From positions 11,937,506-12,001,505 of the forward strand of contig CM055095.1 in NCBI GenBank assembly GCA_029204225.1: a DNA stretch of 64,000 nt, in the 5' to 3' direction. This document shows positions 55,099 to 64,000 of this stretch, in pieces; position 1 is the stretch's first letter, and the number at the start of each line of letters is the position of its first letter. The translations under genes were made by a program, and so were the position numbers. The notes beneath the pieces were generated by a model that was given only the letters and a program-made list of their open reading frames with translations, made no database searches and had not been told where the DNA came from. This DNA comes from Diphasiastrum complanatum (Eukaryota > Streptophyta > Lycopodiopsida > Lycopodiales > Lycopodiaceae).

Positions 55099-55392
55099 AT
55101 AGATCTATCACCTAGATTGCATCCTACAATCTTCCTAGATTGATTCTAAGGCAACAACACAATTTCATGCATAATGAATCCACATTCAATTGGCACTCAA
55201 AGCAATCAAAGTACATGAGAAACTAAGCTCCCAACATGCTTTTAGAGAGAGAAAATAGCCTACTCTTGGGTAGAGAGAGAAAGTGAGTGAGCCCTCAAGT
55301 AGAGAGAGAATATGAGGAAAAACAATGTGTAACACAGATTGCTTCACAAAAACTTGTATATACAATAAGAGAGCTCATCCATAAAGTACTAG
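55028..55392 (-). repeat. partial LTR copy (LTR 3' half in element orientation)
   Basis: Matches 56098-56463: CCCAACACCCACAATGATCT, GATTGCACATAGATCTATCA, TTGGCACTCAAAGCAATCAA and AACAATGTGTAACACAGATT. Similarity stops abruptly at 55392. It lacks an adjacent primer-binding site and joins coding-like sequence. Confidence 0.85.
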
Positions 55393-56085
55393 AGAATGAT
55401 TTTCACATCAAGCTTGCTACATTCAATCCATCTACCATCCTTGGGCTGGATTTGAAATCTCAAAAAATGTGATTCTTCTCTCACTAAGATATGTGCTTCA
55501 AAGAGCTAGATCCACTTAGTAAGATCTTGATCACAAAGAGAGACCAATCTCTCCACCAATGCCAATCAACTTGAGCTACTAGATCTTGCCTTTTACAAAA
55601 GAAGAAACTCCAAGATAATTTGGATCACACACACACACACCTCTATGACTCTATTTCAAGCCAAAGAAGCACTCTAGAACTATGAGTAGGAGTGAAACAA
55701 TGTGACTAGGATCTCAAAATCTCATCTAGAACTCTCAAAACCTAGATTAACAAGGCCACCTTGAGTTTTTTTTATGCAACCACCAAGATTTGGTGCTCTT
55801 TGGCAAAATTCACCAAGTTGGGTGCCCAACCTACTTCCAAACAAATGCCAATAACTTGATCTATAATGAACCAATTCACTTGAGCTCTCTTGCACCTAAA
55901 TCTACACACGTGCTATGAGCACAATAGTCCGTAATGTACCATTCAGATCCAAATCATCATGATTTGGCCTCTCTTGATGCCAAAAGCTCTTGGAAGCTAA
56001 TCGAGATCCCCAACCACACTCCAAACCATGAATTTCACTCTCTAATGTTGATCATTGATGTATGAAGATCATACCTAAGGGTGGA

Positions 56086-56095
56086 TCTGATACCA
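56086..56095 (-). other. primer-binding site next to the 56.1 kb LTR
   Basis: TGGTATCAGA on the minus strand (followed by TCC, not GC), directly adjoining the LTR at 56096. Confidence 0.75.
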
Positions 56096-56888
56096 TGTGA
56101 AGGTTTCATGCCTGTGAAGACCTGCCCAACACCCACAATGATCTTCTAAGGTAATTTGTGATTGCACATAGATCTATCACCTAGATTACATCCTACAATC
56201 TTCCTAGATCAATTCTAAGGCAAGAGCACAATTTCATGCATGATGAATCCACATTTTATTGGCACTCAAAGCAATCAAAGTACATGAAAAAACTAAGTTT
56301 CCAATATGCTTTTAGAGAGAGAGAGAAACAGCTTACTCTCGAGTAGAGAGATAAAGTGAGTGAGCCCGCAAGTAGAGAGAGAATATGAGGAAAAACAATG
56401 TGTAACACAGATTGCTTCACAAAAACTTGTATATACAATAAGAGAGCTTATCCATATAGTATTAGCACGAGAAGTAGCATAAAGAAATGCTCCCATTTAT
56501 TGTCTTTCTAGATCATGATTGGACCCCTAGATTTGCACCTCTCATCATGATTGGACCTCATAATTTCCACCTCACAATTTGATTGGGCCTCATGATGTGC
56601 ACCACTAAACATGATTGGTCCACATTTAATGCACCTTTTAAAGTGATTGGCCTTGTGATCTATGTCTCTAAATGTGATTGGGCCAAATAGATGGTAAGAT
56701 CATGTGACAAATGTCACTATCTCACTAGATCTCAAGTTTGAGGCCTATTGACTAATCAAACTTAGCATAAATGAACTAAAATGATTAGGCCTACCCTCCA
56801 CACGTGGGAAGATGCTCCACACATGTGAGATTTACATATGTACATGAAAGTATAAACTAATCAAGCTAGATTTTGCAAAATCTTCACA
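56096..56888 (-). repeat. LTR with TGTGAAG...CTTCACA ends
   Basis: 793 bases. A primer-binding site lies on its left and a purine tract TTTGAGCAGGAG (56900-56889, minus strand) on its right. It is thus bordered by the 5' end of one internal region and the 3' end of another, an LTR-sharing tandem arrangement. GA runs lie at 56315-56330. Confidence 0.75.
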
Positions 56889-57373
56889 CTCCTGCTCAAA
56901 ATTTAGCTTGATAACTATGCTAGTTTCTTCCAAAACTTAAGTAGCTAAGAATAGCTTCTTAAGTAGATCCTTTGGCATGAAATTGATGATAAAACCAGCC
57001 AATAAGTCTGAAATTGCAGCAACATCACCATAGCCATGACAAGGCTTCCTTGAATGAAAGCCATCTCCAAGCATCAAGAAGAGCTTTGTCCCATTTGAGC
57101 ACTTTTTTCATTGATTTCTTCCATCCTTGAAGCACATGATTGATCTAAAAGCTTCTCCTCCTTAAAAAAAAGCTGCAACCCCATGAGAAAATTAAGAGTC
57201 CTTCTTGACTCATAAGCTTAGATCACAAAGATCTAACATCATGTTACCAAGATCTTAAGAATTAGGCACATCAAGATTGACAAGACTATGCATGCTATAA
57301 TAACAAAGAGTTTGCATCATATCTTCATGCTTGATCACCATGCTAATCTCATATTGACTATACCCACACCTAG

Positions 57374-57606
57374 AGTTTGTTCTGCGGAATTAGGAATTAC
57401 AAACCCTTTTGTCGCTGTACCAGAACTGGTGTTCTGAGTAAACAGCATGGGTCCCGTTGAGGGCACGATCATTTTCCATGTCATACTGTGAAAATGGCTA
57501 CCTTAAAGTTTGTTCTATTGTATTAGGAATTACAAACCTTTCTGTCATTGTACTGGAGCTGATGTTCTGCATAATCATCACAGATGTTCTGCATAATCAT
57601 CACAGT
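57374..57606. repeat. local duplications in the 57.4 kb region
   Basis: TTAGGAATTACAAACC followed by TGTCGCTGTACCAGAACTGG or TGTCATTGTACTGGAGCTGA occurs at about 57390 and 57521. A 22-base unit ATGTTCTGCATAATCATCAC with AG is repeated in tandem at 57562-57605. Confidence 0.8.
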
Positions 57607-58067
57607 AGCACACGGACTATCATCGGGGTTGTTTGAATTATTTATAACCTTTTTCACCCTTTCATGTTGATGAATCAGTTGTTTGTTGATTTGAATGGAC
57701 ATCTGGTTGGATATCTGATTCGTGACAGCTGCAAATGTGTGAGGGGTAACTAAATCCAAACAATCCTCTGTATTTTTTTTTCGCGTTGCAAGAGTAGCTG
57801 CTCGTTGAACTGCTCAGTCATTCGATTAGGGATATGAATGAGAGCGTCTATGGTAGCGTGGGGAGAAAGTATAGAGGCTCGTTCCATCTCCTTTTCTTGG
57901 ACAGCTGTGGAGTCAAATCCATTCGTGGCTTCCTTGACCATAATCGACAATGATGCAGTGTCTCCATCAACAGAAGAGTTTGGTTCCTGTAGGCTCATAT
58001 CTGATTGGTCCTTTGTTTGTATTCCTTTGGAGCCTTTACTGAAATGCTTCTCATTTCCAATATCCAT
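57523..58067 (-). pseudogene. unidentified gag-like fragment with internal repeat
   Basis: Two open pieces. The first contains IDALIHIPNRMTEQFNEQLL; the second contains FAAVTNQISNQMSIQINKQL. The two aligned stretches have the same helix-like spacing and suggest a duplicated segment. It lies in the internal region to the right of the 56.1 kb LTR, so it likely belongs to that non-autonomous element. No enzymatic motif is present. The 56.9-57.4 kb interval between it and the LTR looks non-coding. Confidence 0.4.
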
Positions 58068-58079
58068 TTAAGGTAGGAG

Positions 58080-60540
58080 CAAGAGTCATACAAGGTCTGA
58101 GAACTTTTTGAGATTCCCTTTATGGAGAGGGATTGTAGCTTCACCCATTTTTCCTTGTTCTACCAATAGATCTCTCTCAGTATTTGCATTGCTAGCTGAG
58201 CTCTTAGTGCTAGTAGAGGAAATAGTTTAGCCGAAGTATAAAGTTCGAGCCTCCTCGGTTGTAACGTAGAAGGATTGTCCGAGTCATAAGAAGAAGTTTT
58301 ATTGCAACGAAGATCTTCATTGGGATCACAGACCTGTAGTAGTTGCTAATAAAGCTGTCCATGCGAGAGTTAGGGGGAGAGCAATCTGGCTGTAGAAGTA
58401 AAACAGCAAAACGACCAACTAGTGTTGAAAAACACTGGAAAAGCGAGGGGCAGAAACAATCATGCAGAAGGGGACAGCCCCCTGCCTGCTGGTGGTGTCC
58501 CGCCCGACGTTTTGTTTGCAGCCTCAGCCAACGGGCCTTTCCTTTACGGGACATGAGCGCCCCATTCATTGTCCACAGACACATTTTTCAAGAAACAGTA
58601 AGCGACTACAACTAAACTTACAACAAACAAAAAGAGTACAACAATATTGAATGGCTATTTTGTTGGAAATACGGCACTTTGTGATTTACATTTCTGGGTA
58701 AGGCTTAAGATCGATAGACTAAGTTGAAAAGAGGCTGGATGGTGTAGTATACATCGTTTATGGCCTCACAAATGCCTATAACATGATGTTGAAGTAAGAA
58801 GTAGATCATGCAAAGTTTTTGTTTTATGAACATTACTATTATTTTTAGGTTGGAACCCTTTTGGTTTATTGCCAAATCAATTAATAGCTTGCATAAGACT
58901 TATGTACTAGCGTTTGCTCATAAACTTTGCATTGCCCTTTTGAAAAGCAAGTCCTTCGAAGATTTGGGGGCTGCTTGTAACTAGATGTGTTTCGTCATGT
59001 CCAACATGGGTGATTACATCTAGATGTTTGCAATTGATCATCGTTTAAGTGGTATGCCTTTGGGATGAGTGGTAAATGTTAAATCTTCAAGCCATAGTAA
59101 AAATTATTCTTGAGAGCAACTCTACCCTTAGGAGCTGATAAGATGAAGCTTCTGGTGCTTGAGGAATTGAACATTCATGTATTGATAAATCAGTGGAGGA
59201 TAAACAGTCCCTTAAGATTACTATGAAAAGATTATCGATTGTTGTAAGTTGTGAACTAGTACTCTAAAAGTCGATGCTACAAATTGTAGCTTTTCAACCT
59301 ATTCTTTGCCAGCTTCCCATTATGATAGTATACAGGTCTATTGCCAGTCATTGTCCCACTTTGTTTCAGCTCTTTAGAAGTGTTTGTTTAGAGGAAATTG
59401 GCACTTTTTTTTTTTCTACTTAAGCTTAATCAATTTTTCACTTCTTTGGAGAAAATATGTTCTCCTCGTGATTTTTAATTACTTAAGGCTTAGTTCAACC
59501 ATCTTTGCACTTATCCTAGACCATTTTCAAGGATTCAAAGTATTCAATTGACCTTGATAGCTAGAGTTGATGCAGTTTGAATTAACTTGAGATGCATCGC
59601 ATTCTCATGTTGCTCAAATGCAGTGATGAATTGTCATTATAGCTCCCATTTTCACATTGGATGTGTTTATAAGTCTTTGATTTCAATCAATAAAGTGAAT
59701 TTGAAGTTGACTAAGAACGGTGTTCATTCTTATCCTTTTGAAAGACTTGTTTGGGCCTTTGGCTAATGAGCTATATTGATTCAATACTAATAACATCATA
59801 TTTGGCAAGTGCATTTCTACGTTCCTCACATTGTCTAGTATGTTGAATCTTTCTTAACTAAAACTTTATGTATTTTTCAATGTTTTTGCATGTACATGAG
59901 ATTAAGGAAAGAGTAAGAGCATGTACATACACTAATAGTATCACAAGTTATAATTTTTTACTCTACACATATGTTCCTATTACTCTAAAGCATTTGTGTC
60001 CAGGCAAGATTTCAAATAAATAGCCATAGAGGATTTGTGAAAAGAGAAAAATATATTCATTCACAAAACTATGCTCATAAACCATTGCTTGCTTGAAAAT
60101 GGTCATTAACTATACTTTGGGAGCTCACAATATACAATCATTTCAAAGATTATAATAAGTTACAACTTGCTAATCTACACTTGGCTTGCTCATAGTCTAG
60201 AGACTTTTTATTTTTTTATTTTTTTTATTTTTTTTTATCGTTCACAAATCTACGGAGAAAAATATTCATCGAGTAGAATTGTTCTTGTTGAAGCCAACTA
60301 CATCATAAAGTAGTTTGCCATGAGGAAGAAAAAGCATAAATTTTTTTACATCTGACGCATGAAAAAGAGGACAAAACATCCCTCAAATATTGCACTCTGG
60401 ACTCTGTACAAGTGACCTTCCACCTATTTGCAATCCAGTGAAGCAATTCAGATTAGCATGCTTATCAAATATCATGCAAAAACAAACAAGTATATCAAAT
60501 TAAATAACGGTAAAAAAAAAAAATTCCATTAAAAAAAAAT
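58080..60540. other. no gene recognised; one GC-richer patch
   Basis: Mostly AT-rich with no recognisable motif. 58430-58560 is GC-richer (CAGCCCCCTGCCTGCTGG, CAACGGGCCTTTCC) and gives short frames on both strands without known domains. Confidence 0.4.
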
Positions 60541-60558
60541 TCAGTTGTTGTGTAGATA

Positions 60559-61010
60559 TTAATCTCCTTTTGTCGTTTTATGTAGCTGAGAAATCATTTT
60601 TTGTCTCCCTTTTCCTCTTTGTGGTTCTTTCCATGACTCCAAATGTGCATCTCTTAATTGGCCATGAGATGGCTTTTCTCTTTTTCCACCAAGTACTAGC
60701 TCAACCAATGGTCGTGCCCTTTGCAATGTGTTCAAATCCATCATTTGTTGCTTCAAGGGGTTCTAATACCACGCCTTCAATGTGCCTTGTACTATGTTTG
60801 CTACTTTCACATAAACCTCTGAAGAAGCTGTGACACAACATTATCCATCAATAAAGTATCTTCAGTATTAGAAATCATCTCCTCAATTTCTGCCCACATG
60901 CTTTTAGCTTCTAGGACTTTACATTTCAAATAATTTTTGGTCCTTTGTCCTTCTTCACATGGTTCAGGGGCTTCCACAAAAACTGAATGTGGGGTGTCAT
61001 TCAAATCAAA
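60559..61010 (-). pseudogene. unidentified decayed coding fragment
   Basis: Minus-strand reading gives FDLNDTPHSVFVEAPEPCEE, KCKVLEAKSMWAEIEEMISN and VVSQLLQRFM. After a stop, in a shifted frame, EGVVLEPLEATNDGFEHIAK with GTTIG follows. Coherent peptide-like sequence over about 450 bases suggests a real coding relic. I do not recognise the family and see no splice sites. Confidence 0.35.
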
Positions 61011-61089
61011 CCTTGGCTCCCTATTTTGGGATGTGTGGTCGAAATCATCATTGACAAATCAAACAACGTTGAGAAACCACCACGCTCAG

Positions 61090-61349
61090 TTCTGTCAAAT
61101 AATTATATATGCAACATCAAGCATTGTAAGGAGGCGGAAGAAGAACACGCAATATCAGTCTATCACACTAAATCATACTGAATGTAAAATGTACAAATAA
61201 ACCCTAAACCCTGATAGAGAGAAAAACTAGGAGTAGACTACTAGACTAGCTTACAGCTAGTTACAACTGGTAATAGCTATCAATAATAAAGTACATCGTG
61301 AACAGTAACTAAGAAGTGTAACAATGAAGTTTATCATTGATTTCTAACA
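61090..61349 (-). repeat. 3' LTR of the right-edge copia (left boundary approximate)
   Basis: TGTTAGAAATCAATGATAAA begins at 61349 on the minus strand after the purine tract ATTGAGGGAGAG (61361-61350). The far end is a guess. Confidence 0.6.
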
Positions 61350-61369
61350 CTCTCCCTCAATGATAAAAT

Positions 61370-62060
61370 TACATTCTTCTATTCCTAAGACACTATGAAG
61401 GTTCTCAAATTTACATTTACCTAAGGACTTAGTAAAAACATCAGCCACTTGATCTTCAGATTTACAAAAAACTAGATCAATGGTTCCATCAATTATTTTC
61501 TCTCAAACAAAGTGATGATGTATCTCGATGTGTTTTGTTCAAGCATGTAGAATTGGATTTCTGACAAGATGGATACAACTTTTGCTGTCATAATATACAG
61601 TTGTAGCATCCACTTGTGATTGATCCAAATCAGTAAGCAATCTTCGCAACCATATTGCCTCTTGTGTAGCATTGCTAAGTGCACGATACTCAACTTTCGT
61701 CGAAGATAAGGCTATTGTAGGTTGCTTCTTGCTGCTCCAAGAATTAGCAACTATACCATAGCTAAATGTATGACCGCTGGTAGATCGTCTATCATCAATA
61801 TTTCCTACCCAATCAACATATGTATAACCTACCAACATTAGGGCTTCAGACTGATCATACTTCAAGCCAAAATTTAACGTGCCTCGAACATATCTCAAAA
61901 TACGTTTAGCAACTTTCCAGTGAGTCTAACTAGGTTCTTGCATAAATGAACTTACCACACCAACATCATAAGCAATATCAGGACGTGTGTGTGTCAAATA
62001 GATTAAATTGCCCATAATTGCCTATATAAGTATGCATCAACTTTCTCGGCTTCATCCAAT
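61370..62060 (-). pseudogene. right-edge copia: thumb and RNase H
   Basis: From the tract upward: KCKFENLHSVLGIEECNFII near 61400 (pol C-terminus), then ILRYVRGTLNFGLKYDQSEA, GYTYVDWVGNIDDRRSTSGH, SWSSKKQPTIALSSTKVEYR, LSNATQEAIWLRRLL and YYDSKSCIHLVRNP. Stops lie near 61540 and 61930. The DADWAG motif reads YVDWVG. Confidence 0.88.
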
Positions 62061-62860
62061 GCAGAAAGTTTGGTATTGGCCTCCATTGGAGTACTTAGTG
62101 ACTTGCAATCCTACATGTTGAACTTATACGATAGATCCCGTGCATACTTGCTTTGCATAAGAATAAACTGCCTTCCTTTTGCCAAACTTCAATACCAAGA
62201 CAATAATGCATCAATCTTAAGTCGCTCATGTCAAAGGTATTGGAAAGGTAAGATTTGATTTCATCAATTAAGCCCATCGGAGTTTTGCCTAGTAATGTAA
62301 AGATTAGGATCAACATCACTCTTTACCATTCCCCTTCGCTTGAAGTGTTTATCAATGCAAGAGTACCACGCTCGTGGTGCTTGTTTCAATTCATATATGG
62401 CTTTGTTGAGTTTACAAACCATATGATCTCTCCCTGACTCAACAAACCCTTGAGGTTGCTCTAAATATACCTCTTCATCAAAAGTAGATTTGACGTCCAT
62501 TTGCTGGATTTTCCAACCATAGAAAGCAGAAATTGCAATGATAGAACGAATAGTTACCATTTTGGCTACAAGTGTGAAGGTCTCCTCAAAGTCTATACCT
62601 TCCTTTTGCTCAAAACCTCTTGCAACTAGTCGTGCCTTGTACTTGTTGAGTTGCCCATCTGCTCCATACCTTGTCTTGTAGATCCACTTACATGTGATAG
62701 GCAACTTACCATTAGGTAGCTCAATCAAGTCCCACATTTTGTTCTTCAAAATAGCCTCCATTTTTGTTTCCATAACTACACGCCACTCCTTGTGTTCTTT
62801 TGCTTCGTCAAAAGTTTTAGGTTCTTGAGCCGTTAACATGGATCCCATTAGGGCTAGATT
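62061..62860 (-). pseudogene. right-edge copia: reverse transcriptase with two internal deletions
   Basis: KTFDEAKEHKEWRVVMETKM, LITCKWIYKTRYGADG-like sequence, YKARLVARGFEQKEGIDFEE, IQQMDVKSTF then directly DEEVYLEQPQGFVES: the LNGDLE hexapeptide is missing. AIYELKQAPRAWYSCIDKHF and DPNLYITR follow, and the next frame starts GLIDEIKSYLSNTFDMSDLR. The intervening YVDD palm motif is deleted near 62285. The enzyme would be inactive. Confidence 0.9.
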
Positions 62861-62879
62861 CGAGCTGGAGGTTTCCGAT

Positions 62880-64000
62880 TTTTGCTTGATCTCCTAAGCT
62901 CTCCCTGCTAACTTGATTCGGGAGTATATCCCTTATTAGCATCACCTGTTACTGACAAGTACCACTTAGGCACTCTCCTAAGGGTCTCATTATTAACCCT
63001 GTCTTTTTCTATTGGCTCTTCCATATTGACATCAACTTCTTTCTTCACATGTACTTTGTCTTTATCATCAAAGGAATCAATTGCCAGTTTCATTTGGTCA
63101 TTTTGACCCATCTTATCAAAAGTAGCATCTCTGTAAATCACGATCTTTTGTGCATCTGTGTCATACATCCTGTATGCCTTGGTTTTTTCATCAAATCCAA
63201 GGAAAATACACTTAACAGCTTTTGCATACATTTTTTTTCGTTTTTCATCAAGCACATGAGCGTAAGCATCACAACCATATACTCATAAATGAGAAACATT
63301 AGGTTTCTTTCCAGTAAAAGCTTCGTAAGGTGTCTTATCCTCCACAGACTTCGTAGGACACCGATTCAAGATATGAGTAGCTGTGTTGCATGCTTCTACC
63401 CAAAAGGTATTTGGTAGACCCTTGCTCTTAAGCATTGCCCTAGCCATCTCCACAATGGATCTGTTTTTCGTTCTTCAACTCCATTCTATTGTGGTGAATA
63501 GGGTGTAGTAGTTTGCCTCTTGATCTCCTGATCCTTGCAAAAATCTATAAACTCTGTTGAAAAATACTCACCGCCACCATCTAATCTGAGAGTCTTAATA
63601 TAACAACCTGTTTGTTTTTCAACTAGAGCCTTGAACTCTCTAAACTTGGCAAAAGCATCAATTTTTTTGCTTATGAAATAAATCCAGATATGTCTACTTT
63701 AGTCATCAATGAATGTGATGAAATAGTAACAGCCACTAATGGACCTAGCTTGTATTGGTCCACACAGATCACTATGAACAAGATCAAGGATGCCATTGGC
63801 TCTTCTTGCTCCACCTTTGGGGAATCTCTCTCTATGTTGTTTTCCCAAAATGCAACCCTCACAAATTTTTTCTTCAAAAGAGATATCAGACAATCCAACA
63901 ACTAGATTACCTCTTTTAAGGATTTGCAAGCTTTGAGCACTAATATGACCAAACCTTTAATGCCAAAGGTCACTTCGACTATCAATAGTGCTTACCATAG
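62880..64000 (-). pseudogene. right-edge copia: integrase, cut by right window edge
   Basis: From the edge: ISFEEKICEGCILGKQHRER (HHCC end), LDLVHSDLCGPIQARSISGC and YYFITFIDD, first catalytic Asp. Shifted frames give IEWS-RTKNRSIVEMARAM, CNTATHILNRCPTKSVEDKT and PYEAFTGKKPNVSHL. MYAKAVKCIFLGFDEKTKAY and VIYRDATFDKMGQ form the tail, ending in a linker near 62908. Protease and gag lie right of the window. Confidence 0.88.

Noticed and set aside
58343-58650. Plus frames of 62 and 90 codons in a GC-richer patch
   Set aside because: No recognisable domain, overlapping frames on both strands are equally open, and no splice context supports either.

Overview
This window looks like nuclear DNA of a vascular land plant with a large, repeat-rich genome. 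It is AT-rich, has spliceosomal introns, an LRR receptor-like kinase of a plant-only type, plant Ty1/copia and chromodomain Ty3/gypsy elements whose primer-binding sites match plant initiator tRNA-Met, and several microsatellites. I cannot place it further; a fern, lycophyte, gymnosperm or large-genome angiosperm would all fit.

Only two host genes are clear, both on the minus strand. The first (about 6600 to 2571, running off the left edge) is a TIM14/PAM18 mitochondrial import J-protein gene. Its ATG sits alone at the end of exon 1, intron 1 is 3.6 kb, and exon 2 encodes the membrane anchor and the start of the J domain. A LINE and a copia remnant lie in the next intron. The second (31266 to 28851) is a complete two-exon LRR receptor-like kinase of the IMK2/IMK3 type, 723 codons long. 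It has a duplicated upstream segment and a tandem repeat array past its 3' end. A third candidate (51155 to 48994) is a decayed minus-strand gene whose exons join in phase and encode a C2CH finger and a SET-like domain.

Almost everything else is transposable elements in several nesting layers. 0-2.5 kb: internally deleted copia, an inverted gag scrap and a LINE RT. 6.9-10.9 kb: a plus-strand copia broken by a minus-strand chromovirus. 12.9-14.2 kb: copia integrase scrap and an LTR. 14.5-23.3 kb: gypsy pieces interrupted by an almost complete copia (16385-22515, both LTRs present). 23.3-27 kb: motif-repeat region, (AG)n, chromovirus gag-protease and an LTR. 34.4-36.8 kb: an LTR followed by a 521-codon open frame made of rearranged copia-like pieces. 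37.7-45.0 kb: two partial copies of one copia family sharing a single LTR, which is itself split by a TRIM-like chain with a 5-bp target duplication. 45-48.1 kb: gypsy gag, plus-strand copia RNase H and an unidentified coiled-coil coding region. 52.1-53.6 kb: a dimeric minisatellite between two direct repeats. 54.4-58.1 kb: a second LTR-sharing element with a transplanted LTR half. 61-64 kb: the 3' two thirds of another copia, running off the right edge.

The retroelement reading frames carry stops, frameshifts or deletions, so no complete autonomous element is present. The genes do not form a common pathway; the window shows two to three host-type genes in a retrotransposon landscape. All calls were made by reading translations and aligning repeats by eye; no database search was run.
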